From positions 1 to 34,421 of the forward strand of contig JALXBG010000164.1 in assembly GCA_026991605.1 (NCBI GenBank): DNA of 34,421 nucleotides, read 5' to 3'. Position 1 is the first letter of the stretch, and every line of letters starts with the position of its first letter. Shown here in pieces: positions 25,993 to 33,508 of the stretch. Under the pieces are notes generated by a model that worked only from the letters and a program-made list of their open reading frames with translations, made no database searches and was not told the origin of the DNA. The stretch comes from Sulfurovum sp. (GTDB taxonomy: Bacteria; Campylobacterota; Campylobacteria; Campylobacterales; Sulfurovaceae). The position numbers and the translations under genes were made by a program.

Positions 25993-27000
25993 TTACGGCA
26001 TATAAGGAATCACTGGCAATCCCATCCCCTCTTCATACCCACACATCAAATTTGCAGCTGCCAATGCTTGTGATGATGCTCCACGCAGTAGGTTATCTAT
26101 AGCAGAGCTTACAAAAAGTGCATTGCCATTTTTAGCTGCAAAAATATCACAAAAATGCGTACCAGCAGTACTTTTAATGTCTACTGGTGTTTCACGTATA
26201 CGTATGAATGGGTCATTTTTGTAGTGCTCTTTAAGTATGGCAAGTGGGTCGATGTCCTCTTTAAGTACACCATAGACTGATACCAATTCACCACGTGTTG
26301 CAGGGATGAGATGTGGTACAAAGTTTACATTCATCTTTACACCATGTACCTTCTCTATCTTCTCTGCAATCTCTGGTGCATGACGGTGTTTGAGTGGGGT
26401 GTAGGCAAAGATATTTTCATTGACATTTACAAAGGTATTGAGCTCAGTAAGTTTTTTACCTGCACCACTTACCCCAGATTTTGCATCTACAAAAAGTGGG
26501 CTGTTCTCATCAAGGTAAGGGATGAAAGGCAATATACCTAGAAGTGTTGCTGTTGGGTAACACCCTGGTCCTGCTGCCAAGTTTGTCTTTTTCAGCTCCT
26601 CACGATAGTACTCTATAAGTGCATACACTGAATCGTCTAAATGCTCTTTATCTTCATGTGGACAGTAGTTTGCTTCGTAGGCATCTAGGTCTAAACGGTA
26701 GTCAGCCGAAAGGTCAACCACTTTTACACCTTTTTCTAAAAGTTTTTTTGCAAAGCCCATAGAAGCTTTATGTGGCAATGCCAAAAAGACAAGGTCACAT
26801 CGTTCTACTACTGCCTCAACATCAGCTTTTTCTACAGGTAGAGAAATAACATCTACAAGTGACGGGTGTAACTCCTCTACCTTGATGCCTCCTTGCGTAG
26901 TAGCCAAGTAGGTCAGTTCAAAGCCACTATGTGTCACCAACATTTTTACCAGTTCTAAGCCAGTGTACCCACTTGCACCTACAATTCCTACTTTTATCAT
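25993..27000 (-). CDS. argC: N-acetyl-gamma-glutamyl-phosphate reductase
   Basis: A 335-residue NADPH-dependent enzyme making N-acetylglutamate semialdehyde, the third step of arginine synthesis. The N-terminal Rossmann motif is GASGYTGLEL (8-17). The catalytic cysteine is C147 in AAGPGCYPTATLLG. HRHAPEI and the C-terminal half are typical of the dehydrogenase dimer domain. ATG at 27000 follows GGGAG by seven bases. It is downstream of greA in the same direction with REP element F between them. The 126 bases after the stop, up to the convergent propeller gene, hold only weak hairpins (CCTG-caa-CAGG at 25945-25955). Confidence 0.96.
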   Translation of the reverse strand: MIKVGIVGASGYTGLELVKMLVTHSGFELTYLATTQGGIKVEELHPSLVDVISLPVEKADVEAVVERCDLVFLALPHKASMGFAKKLLEKGVKVVDLSADYRLDLDAYEANYCPHEDKEHLDDSVYALIEYYREELKKTNLAAGPGCYPTATLLGILPFIPYLDENSPLFVDAKSGVSGAGKKLTELNTFVNVNENIFAYTPLKHRHAPEIAEKIEKVHGVKMNVNFVPHLIPATRGELVSVYGVLKEDIDPLAILKEHYKNDPFIRIRETPVDIKSTAGTHFCDIFAAKNGNALFVSSAIDNLLRGASSQALAAANLMCGYEEGMGLPVIPYMP

Positions 27001-27015
27001 ATCATATCTCCCATT

Positions 27016-27039
27016 GGTGGGTTAGAAAACCCACCCTAC
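27016..27039 (-). repeat. REP-like element F (GTAG head), between greA and argC
   Basis: A perfect 8-bp stem GGTGGGTT / AACCCACC with loop AGAA and GTAG on the minus strand at 27039-27036. The stem is identical to elements D and E. On the transcribed strand the greA stop (27043-27041) is followed by one base and then the GTAG. The hairpin ends four bases before the argC ribosome site. Confidence 0.8.
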
Positions 27040-27040
27040 A

Positions 27041-27529
27041 TTAATCCAATACTATCTCTACATACGACACTTCTTCAATATCATACGTTTTTTTACCCGA
27101 TGGCAAGGTGATACTTACTTCATCACCCTCTTCTTTTCCTAAAAGTACTTTAGCCAAAGGTGACTGAAAAGAGATGAACCCTTTACTTGGGTTTGATTCT
27201 TGTCCACCAACTATTGTGTAAATCAATTCCTCATCTGTCTCCTGGTCTACAAGTTCAACTGTAGAGCCAAAACTCACACGATCGTGTGCAAGCGTGGAAG
27301 GGTCAACTACCTGTGCACGTCCTACCACATCAGTCAATTCAGCAATACGTGCTTCCATAAGTCCTTGCTGATCTTTTGCAGCATGATACTCAGCATTTTC
27401 TTTCAAATCCCCTTGCGCTCTTGCCTCATCTATAATGGCAGCTATATTGCCACGCTCATGCGTTTTAAGTTGTTCTAATTCTTCTGATAATTTTTTGTAC
27501 GTTACTTCTAACATCGGCTCTTTTTGCAC
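27041..27529 (-). CDS. greA: Transcription elongation factor GreA
   Basis: A 162-residue factor that inserts its coiled coil into the RNA polymerase secondary channel and stimulates cleavage of backtracked RNA. The N-terminal coiled coil (about 7-75) has its tip GDLKENAEYHAAKDQQG with acidic D41 and E44, and the C-terminal FKBP-like domain is present. The start chosen is GTG at 27529 (MQKEPML...), six bases after AAGGA; this matches the usual GreA N-terminus in this phylum. An ATG at residue 6 lacks a suitable ribosome site. It is divergent from surE. Confidence 0.95.
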   Translation of the reverse strand: MQKEPMLEVTYKKLSEELEQLKTHERGNIAAIIDEARAQGDLKENAEYHAAKDQQGLMEARIAELTDVVGRAQVVDPSTLAHDRVSFGSTVELVDQETDEELIYTIVGGQESNPSKGFISFQSPLAKVLLGKEEGDEVSITLPSGKKTYDIEEVSYVEIVLD

Positions 27530-27614
27530 GATTTATCCTTGTTTATTGATTGATTATAAGTATTATAGCAAATAAGTTATAATAGTGCTCAAATTAATCA
27601 TAAAGTATACACTA

Positions 27615-28394
27615 ATGAAGCATATCTTAATCACCAATGACGATGGCTACGACTCTAAGGGTCTCTTGGCTTTAGTAGAAGCACTCAAACCCTTAGGAAA
27701 AGTAACTGTTGTTGCTCCCAGTACAGAAAAGTCTGCCTGTGGACACTCCCTCACCCTTACTAGACCACTACACTTCATAGAGATACAAAAACACTTCTAT
27801 AAACTAGATGATGGCACACCCTCTGACTGTATATTTTTAGCACTCAACAAACTTTTTAGCAAAGAGAACAGACCTGACATTGTCATCTCCGGTATTAACA
27901 TCGGTTCCAATATGGGTGAGGATATCACCTACTCCGGTACGGCTTCAGCTGCCATGGAAGCCGTACTGCAAGGCATTCCTGCCATTGCCATAAGTCAAGT
28001 CTATGCAGAGCATGGCAAGAGCATCGTTGAGTTTGGGTATGGTTTAGCGCAAGAGAGTATTGTCTTTTTGGTAAACAAAATATTTGAGGGGAACTTCCCT
28101 CTTCCTGAGCGTAAGTTTTTAAATGTGAATATCCCTCCCATTCCTTCTGCACAGTGCAAAGGATTTAAAGTTACACGCGCAGGGAACAGACTCTATGCGC
28201 ACAATGCCGAAGTACACTACAACCCACGAGGCAAAGAGTACTACTGGATAGGATTGCCAGAGCTTGGTTGGATGGAGACCAAAGGGCATACCACAGACTT
28301 TGAAGCTGTCAATAACGACTATATTTCTGTAACACCTGTAAAATTAGATATGACAGATTATAATGAAATAGAAAATTTAAAAAAATGGATATAA
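27615..28394 (+). CDS. surE: 5'/3'-nucleotidase (survival protein SurE)
   Basis: A 259-residue metal-dependent phosphatase acting on nucleoside monophosphates (and exopolyphosphate in some species). The metal-binding pair D9-D10 sits in ILITNDDGYDSKG. SGINIGSNMGEDITYSGTASAAMEA holds the other ligand residues, and KFLNVNIPP is conserved near 175. The start chosen is ATG at 27615; an in-frame start 10 codons earlier would add a non-family MLKLIIKYTL extension. The ribosome site is weak. Its TAA is directly followed by the ATG of the next gene, so the two form an operon. Confidence 0.93.
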   Translation: MKHILITNDDGYDSKGLLALVEALKPLGKVTVVAPSTEKSACGHSLTLTRPLHFIEIQKHFYKLDDGTPSDCIFLALNKLFSKENRPDIVISGINIGSNMGEDITYSGTASAAMEAVLQGIPAIAISQVYAEHGKSIVEFGYGLAQESIVFLVNKIFEGNFPLPERKFLNVNIPPIPSAQCKGFKVTRAGNRLYAHNAEVHYNPRGKEYYWIGLPELGWMETKGHTTDFEAVNNDYISVTPVKLDMTDYNEIENLKKWI

Positions 28395-29030
28395 ATGAGA
28401 TTTGAACGTTGTCGTATATTATTTGGGGAAGAAAACTTCCAAAAGATACAAAAATCAAAAATACTCATACTTGGTATAGGTGGTGTTGGCTCCTATGCCT
28501 TAGACTGTCTTTACCGTTCAGGAGTGAGTGACATTACAATACTCGATTATGATATTTACGATGAGACAAACCAAAATAGACAGATAGGCTCCGAAGCAGT
28601 AGGAGAAAGTAAGATAGCCACTTTAGCCAAGCTCTACCCTGGCATACAAACAATACATCAACAAATGACTATGGTCTGGGTAGAGAGTTTTGACTTTGAT
28701 CCTTATGACATCATCATAGACGCAGCAGACACTACCAAGGTCAAGATAGAAGTCGCAAAGAAGTGTTATAAAAAACTCATCATGTCCGTAGGCTCTGCCA
28801 AACGTTTTGAGACCAATAAAATAGAAGTCGCCTCCATATGGAAAACCCATGGTGATGCACTTGCACGTAAAATACGTAATGAACTCAAAAAAGCAAAGTT
28901 CGATAGAAATTTTACAGTGGTGTTTTCACCAGAAGAAGACAAATGTAAAGAGAAAGGTTCTTTTGTAGGCGTAACAGGTGCTTTTGGACTGACTATTTGT
29001 TCTGAAGTGATAAAGAGGATCGTGAAGTGA
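28395..29030 (+). CDS. ThiF/E1-like adenylating enzyme, probable TcdA (t6A dehydratase)
   Basis: A 211-residue protein with the E1 Rossmann motif LILGIGGVGSYALDCLYRSG (G at 27-33 region), the DxD at 51-53, and the NRQIGSE arginine segment at about 61-67. The FSPEEDKC segment near 175 is like TcdA/CsdL. TcdA activates threonylcarbamoyladenosine-37 in tRNA to form the cyclic ct6A. It is shorter than E. coli TcdA (about 268), as usual in this group, and lacks the Cys-rich zinc pairs of MoeB/ThiF. The start immediately follows the surE stop. A strong bidirectional terminator follows. TcdA is the likeliest subfamily; an unknown E1 role is possible. Confidence 0.78.
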   Translation: MRFERCRILFGEENFQKIQKSKILILGIGGVGSYALDCLYRSGVSDITILDYDIYDETNQNRQIGSEAVGESKIATLAKLYPGIQTIHQQMTMVWVESFDFDPYDIIIDAADTTKVKIEVAKKCYKKLIMSVGSAKRFETNKIEVASIWKTHGDALARKIRNELKKAKFDRNFTVVFSPEEDKCKEKGSFVGVTGAFGLTICSEVIKRIVK

Positions 29031-29060
29031 AAAACAAGGCTTTATTTAAAGCCTTGTTTT
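29031..29060. terminator. Bidirectional terminator between the TcdA-like gene and mscL
   Basis: A perfect 13-bp stem AAAACAAGGCTTT / AAAGCCTTGTTTT with a 4-base loop. The A-rich foot on one side and T-rich foot on the other serve both strands. It begins directly after the stop of the rightward gene and lies 13 bases from the end of leftward mscL. Confidence 0.9.
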
Positions 29061-29073
29061 AAGTGTGATATAT

Positions 29074-29505
29074 CTATACGTTTGTACTTCCACAGTGACC
29101 ACATTTTTTTGCAGCTACTGGTATTTCCATTGCACACTCACCACATACTTTTGTTGTTGGTGCTGTTTCAGTTTCTGGTTCTTTCATTTTGTTATATGCT
29201 TTGATAAACATAAACACAACAAATCCTAAAATAATAAATGAAATAATATCATTAATTGTCGCACCATATTTAATAACTGGTGCACCTACTTTTTCAGCTG
29301 CTGCCAATGTGGCATACGAATTACCATCTAATGGAATAAATAATTGAGAAAAATCTACTTTTCCCATTAACAAACCTACTGGAGGCATAATTACATTTGC
29401 TACTAATGACTTTACTACTGTAGCAAAAGCACCACCAAAGATAAAACCTACTGCCATATCTACCATATTTCCCGAGATGAGAAACTTTTTAAACTCTTCT
29501 AACAT
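29074..29505 (-). CDS. mscL: Large-conductance mechanosensitive channel MscL with C-terminal zinc ribbon
   Basis: A 143-residue safety valve that opens under membrane tension during osmotic downshock. The N-terminal helix (MLEEFKKFLI), first membrane helix VDMAVGFIFGGAFATVVKSLVANVIMPP, periplasmic loop, and second membrane helix at about 80-105 are standard. Instead of a plain charged C-terminal helix, the end carries C121-x2-C124 and C135-x2-C138, a small zinc-ribbon pattern (CGECAMEIPVAAKKCGHCG). AGGG precedes the ATG by six bases. The upstream region holds an inverted repeat at 29528-29547. Confidence 0.93.
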   Translation of the reverse strand: MLEEFKKFLISGNMVDMAVGFIFGGAFATVVKSLVANVIMPPVGLLMGKVDFSQLFIPLDGNSYATLAAAEKVGAPVIKYGATINDIISFIILGFVVFMFIKAYNKMKEPETETAPTTKVCGECAMEIPVAAKKCGHCGSTNV

Positions 29506-29527
29506 TCTATTCCCTAATATTGTTATT

Positions 29528-29547
29528 TATACCTATAGATTGGTATA
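29528..29547. promoter_or_regulatory. Inverted repeat upstream of mscL
   Basis: TATACC / GGTATA arms with an 8-base centre, about 22 bases before the mscL start. A tandem TATTATAATA-TATTATAATG (29551-29570), which reads as repeated TATAAT on the minus strand, lies just further upstream. It may be an operator next to an AT-rich promoter; no -35 box was assigned. Confidence 0.35.
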
Positions 29548-29582
29548 GTGTATTATAATATATTATAATGATTAAAAAGCTT

Positions 29583-29616
29583 AGAAAGGAAAGACTACCT
29601 CACCAAAGTGAGATAG
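29583..29616 (-). terminator. Terminator of ccsBA
   Basis: Read leftward, CTATCTCAC pairs with GTGAGGTAG (9 bp with one U-G pair) around loop TTTG, followed by a pyrimidine/T-rich TCTTTCCTTTCT. It starts 10 bases after the ccsBA stop. Confidence 0.75.
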
Positions 29617-29625
29617 TAAAGAAGA

Positions 29626-32600
29626 TTATTTTAACTTACGGTTTCTTGATGCAAGTACCGTAATCACAAAGAGTCCTGCTACACCATAGTAAACCCACAT
29701 AGGGATAGGTACTGGATCTCCTGCAGCATAAGAATGTAGCCCTGAGAGGTAATAGTTTACACCGAAGTATGTCATAAGTACAGAGAAATATGCCCATGTT
29801 GATGCTACATTAAAGATGAAGTTAGACTTCAATGCAGGAATGAACCGTAGGTGAAGTACCGTTGCATAAATGAGGATAGTCACTGCGGCCCATGTCTCTT
29901 TACTATCCCAACCCCAGTAACGTCCCCAAGATTCATTTGCCCACACTCCACCAAGGAAGTTACCAATAGTCAGCAACATAAGCCCGATAATAAGTCCCAT
30001 TTCAGAAAGGTTCGTAAGTTCTTTGATAGAACGGTCTATGTTTTCATTACCCTCTTTACCTCTCATAATGTACAATATAAGCACAAGAAGTGATAAGATT
30101 GATCCAAGTCCAAAGAAACCATCTCCAGAAATAATAGTTGCCACGTGTACCATCAGCCAGTAAGACTTGAGTACTGGTACAAGATTGGTAATCTCTGGGT
30201 TAATAAAATTCATATGTGCAACACCCATAGTAATCCCTGCAAGTATCGCTGCACCTGCCAAGGCAAATGGTGAATTACGTGCCACAATAACCCCTGCTAT
30301 CATCGTCGCTGCTGCGATGGTGACAATGGACTCATAGGCATTAGACCAAGGTGCGTGTCCTGCAATGTACCAACGGATACCTAGCCCAGTAAGATGGATA
30401 ATGAGTCCGATAACAAAAAAAGTCCATGCAATACGCATAATCCACTTCATAGAGAAACTTGGCTTAATCACATTAATAAATGCAAAAATCAACAGTAGCA
30501 GTCCTAGTACAAGATAGAGAGGAACCAGTTTACTAAAAAGTCCAAGTTTATTATATGCAATCTCCATATCGATATGTTTTTTACTAGGAATTACCGCTGA
30601 ACCATATTTCTCTTGGAATGCACGTATGCCTTTAAGTGCTAAGTCTGCATTTTCCCAATTGTCTGTTTTGAGTCCCTGTGCTACCATTTGGAAATAGGCT
30701 GAGATACTCATCTTGACCATATCTGCTTGCTTTTTAGGAAATGTTTTTATCGCATCAAGAGGTGCTAACCATTTATTGTTTGCATCATTAGGCTTAGGGT
30801 AGATACGCATGAGTGAACCTTGGTATGCCATGAATGCCACATTCACTCTCTCATCTATTTTGATAAGCTCTTTGTCATATTGTGTTTTTTCCAGTGGCTT
30901 TTTCTGACTTGCCTCTGTAACAGCATTAAAGATTTTGTATGCACCATCTTTTTTTGAAAAGAAATCTGAAAATTTTGCATATTTAGTATCTTCAGGTAAT
31001 CCAATATCCACGGCAATTTTCTTATGCCCTATTTTTATCATTGGAACATTCTGATACAACTCTGGTTGCATAATCATACCAAGAAGCATTTGTGTTGGTT
31101 CCAAATCATACAGCGATGAACGGCTTGTAATCTTTGCTACAACATCATGTGCTACAGTATCCATAGGCTTCATACGTCCTTGGTAATCTTGTACTGCAAG
31201 TTTACCAAAATTCAGTGTATGTTGCAGATTATAAGACTGCATTGTTTTCAACATACCCTCATCAATCTTTGGTGATGCCGCATGTATATTTTGTGGAGCA
31301 AAAGCCAGTAAAGCTACTAAAGCTAAACCTGCTGCAGAGGACTGTAACTTTCTAGCACCCTTTAAGAGCTTTTGAAAACGTCCATTTGGATGAAACAAAG
31401 ACCATATCATTCCAATAGCAAGGAGTAAGTATCCTATGTATGTTATTAGTGTTCCTGGGTCATGATTAACAGATAAAACTGTACCCTTTTCATCTGGGTC
31501 ATAAGAAGATTGGAAAAGACGATAATTTTTATAATCTAAGATATGGTTCATATAGATGTGATAAGGCATCGTTACATTTGCATCTTTGTCTGTAAGCACA
31601 ACTTGACTCGAATAAGATGCTGGTGTCATAGAACCGGGGTAACGCTCTAGCTCAAAATCTTTCAGTGTAATACTAAATGGCACATCAATAAGTCTTGCCC
31701 CTACTCTCATGTCAACATGTACACCATCTAAATCCATACGATGTATCTCACCCACTTTACCTTTATGTGGCATTGTTGTAACTACCTTTGATTTATCACC
31801 AACAGAGACTTTCCACTGAATATACTCTGGCTCTCCACGTTGCGTTTTAATATCATTAGAATCAACCTTTACAATGGCTTTTTCATGAATATCTTTGAGT
31901 ACTACTGCATTGCCACCAAAACGGTAAAGCATTCTTTGTGTAAAGCTGTTTTCACCACCATTTACCTCAGCTGGCGTTTTAGTATCCATGTTAAGTGTTT
32001 TCATAGAAAATGGAAAATCAACCGCATATCCCTCACCTTTATCTTTTATAAGAAACGTCGGTTTGTCTGTACTTGGTGTGATGTCATACCCGACATAGAA
32101 TCCACCAAAGTCTATCTTCTCACCTTTAGCAAGGAAATGGATTTTCCCTTTTCCCCCGGCTGAAATTTTGAGTTCTAAGAGTTTTTTACCATTGGCATCA
32201 GCTACAGCATGTTCATTGGCAGTTGGAAGGTACTTTAAAAGTTCTATGTTTACTTTTTTATCTCCAACACTAAGACTTTCACTTAAGCTATTATCCGTCA
32301 TTGTAGAAAAAAAGAGTTCTTTTTCCAAAGTGGCACTTTTGTCTCCAAGTGTTGCATGTACCTGTAAGTTCTTCACATCAGAAACCATCATATGGCTTGT
32401 AGCACCTTCACGAATGCTCATAATACCTTCATAGCCTACATAACGTGTAAGCAACGCACCAATGGCAATAATAAGAAATGACATATGAAAAATAAACACA
32501 GGAAGTTTTGTTTTATAGGTTTTGTATTTAACGATGTTATAGACTAAAATGGCTATAAAATAGGCTAAAAAGACCTCAAACCATTTGGCCTTATAAATGA

Positions 32601-32715
32601 GTGCTCTTGCCGTCTGGGTACCATAATCATTTTCAATAAATGTTCCCGTACCAATAATCACACCAAATAAAAACAGCATAAGCACTGCCATTTTCATAGA
32701 GAAGAGTTGTTTCAT
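29626..32715 (-). CDS. ccsBA: Fused cytochrome c synthetase CcsBA (ResB-ResC)
   Basis: A 1029-residue membrane protein that exports haem and attaches it to apocytochromes c in the periplasm (System II), a fused form typical of Campylobacterota. The N-terminal part is ResB-like: helices at about 10-25, 45-60 and 70-90, then a long periplasmic domain to about 425. A hydrophobic anchor follows, then another periplasmic section, then the C-terminal CcsA part with about eight helices. The haem-binding WWD segment is at about 925-942 (WANESWGRYWGWDSKETWAA). Conserved His residues occur nearby (HVATIISGDG before it, HLR after it). The start chosen is ATG at 32715, with AAGGA seven bases before. It indicates a respiratory chain rich in c-type cytochromes. 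Confidence 0.95.
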   Translation of the reverse strand: MKQLFSMKMAVLMLFLFGVIIGTGTFIENDYGTQTARALIYKAKWFEVFLAYFIAILVYNIVKYKTYKTKLPVFIFHMSFLIIAIGALLTRYVGYEGIMSIREGATSHMMVSDVKNLQVHATLGDKSATLEKELFFSTMTDNSLSESLSVGDKKVNIELLKYLPTANEHAVADANGKKLLELKISAGGKGKIHFLAKGEKIDFGGFYVGYDITPSTDKPTFLIKDKGEGYAVDFPFSMKTLNMDTKTPAEVNGGENSFTQRMLYRFGGNAVVLKDIHEKAIVKVDSNDIKTQRGEPEYIQWKVSVGDKSKVVTTMPHKGKVGEIHRMDLDGVHVDMRVGARLIDVPFSITLKDFELERYPGSMTPASYSSQVVLTDKDANVTMPYHIYMNHILDYKNYRLFQSSYDPDEKGTVLSVNHDPGTLITYIGYLLLAIGMIWSLFHPNGRFQKLLKGARKLQSSAAGLALVALLAFAPQNIHAASPKIDEGMLKTMQSYNLQHTLNFGKLAVQDYQGRMKPMDTVAHDVVAKITSRSSLYDLEPTQMLLGMIMQPELYQNVPMIKIGHKKIAVDIGLPEDTKYAKFSDFFSKKDGAYKIFNAVTEASQKKPLEKTQYDKELIKIDERVNVAFMAYQGSLMRIYPKPNDANNKWLAPLDAIKTFPKKQADMVKMSISAYFQMVAQGLKTDNWENADLALKGIRAFQEKYGSAVIPSKKHIDMEIAYNKLGLFSKLVPLYLVLGLLLLIFAFINVIKPSFSMKWIMRIAWTFFVIGLIIHLTGLGIRWYIAGHAPWSNAYESIVTIAAATMIAGVIVARNSPFALAGAAILAGITMGVAHMNFINPEITNLVPVLKSYWLMVHVATIISGDGFFGLGSILSLLVLILYIMRGKEGNENIDRSIKELTNLSEMGLIIGLMLLTIGNFLGGVWANESWGRYWGWDSKETWAAVTILIYATVLHLRFIPALKSNFIFNVASTWAYFSVLMTYFGVNYYLSGLHSYAAGDPVPIPMWVYYGVAGLFVITVLASRNRKLK

Positions 32716-32815
32716 GTAGAATCCTTGGACAAAATATAACAAGGATTATAGCGTGTGTTCATTAACCACCTGTTAATTCAGAGTCAATTCCTCTTACTTT
32801 CAACTCATTCGTTAC

Positions 32816-33508
32816 CTAGATTTCCACAACCAATCTAAATCCAATAAAATAGTTCTTTCCACCAGAGCCAAGATTGATTCGCGATGTACAGCTACATTTG
32901 TCTGCATCGGCATTATAAGAGCCTCCACGAAGTACCCTACCCTTTTCGCTTGGTACGCCATACGCTGAGCCATCTCTAGGTGTTTCACTGTAGTCATCTG
33001 CATATCTGTCGAGACACCACTCCCAGACATTGCCATGCATATCGTACAATCCCCATGCGTTAGGCTTTTTTGTGCCTACATCATGGGTTACTTTTTCTGC
33101 ATTATCAGCATACCAGGCATACTCTCCAAGCAAAGCTTCATCGTCACCAAAACAAAACTTTCCCTCAGAGCCAGCACGACAGGCATACTCCCACTCAGCT
33201 TCTGTTGGCAATCTATACTTCTTCCCCTCACGCTCACTCTTCCACTGAGCATACGCCACAGCATCCGTCCACTTCAGCCGACGCACAGGCACATCAAAAC
33301 CAAGATGTTCATGGCGCTCTTCAGGTACCATCGCACCTGTAGCCTGAGCGTACAACATATAGTCTTCTACAGTTACCAAATATTTTGCCATTGCGATATC
33401 ATAATCTATAGTCACTTCATGACGTGGCCTTTCTCTGTCTCTTGCACTTACATCATCTGTCCCCATAAAAAAAGTGCCTCGTGGGAGTTTTATGTAATTA
33501 TCACTCAT
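32816..33508 (-). CDS. SUMF1/formylglycine-generating-enzyme-domain protein
   Basis: A 230-residue protein, nearly all one SUMF1 (FGE-sulfatase) domain. Signatures: FFMGTDD at the start (13-19), YRLPTEAEWEYACRAG (98-113), NAWGLYDMHGNVWEWC (150-165), RVLRGGSY (191-198), and FIGFRLV at the end (221-227). True formylglycine-generating enzymes use a Cys pair after the RGGSY block. Here only the second position seems kept (C205; a nearby C207 also exists), while the first is Ala/Asp. It is therefore more likely a SUMF1 protein with another or unknown job (for example protein binding or a non-haem iron enzyme type) than a sulfatase activator. No signal peptide. Its ATG overlaps the polA stop (TAATG), so translation is coupled. 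Confidence 0.88.
   Translation of the reverse strand: MSDNYIKLPRGTFFMGTDDVSARDRERPRHEVTIDYDIAMAKYLVTVEDYMLYAQATGAMVPEERHEHLGFDVPVRRLKWTDAVAYAQWKSEREGKKYRLPTEAEWEYACRAGSEGKFCFGDDEALLGEYAWYADNAEKVTHDVGTKKPNAWGLYDMHGNVWEWCLDRYADDYSETPRDGSAYGVPSEKGRVLRGGSYNADADKCSCTSRINLGSGGKNYFIGFRLVVEI

Noticed and set aside
32761-32777. Inverted repeat ATTAAC-cacct-GTTAAT between the SUMF1 gene and ccsBA as a terminator
   Set aside because: Only 6-bp AT-rich arms and no T run in the transcribed direction; a TATAAT at 32750-32745 nearby suggests the ccsBA promoter instead, but no -35 was found, so neither was listed as a feature.
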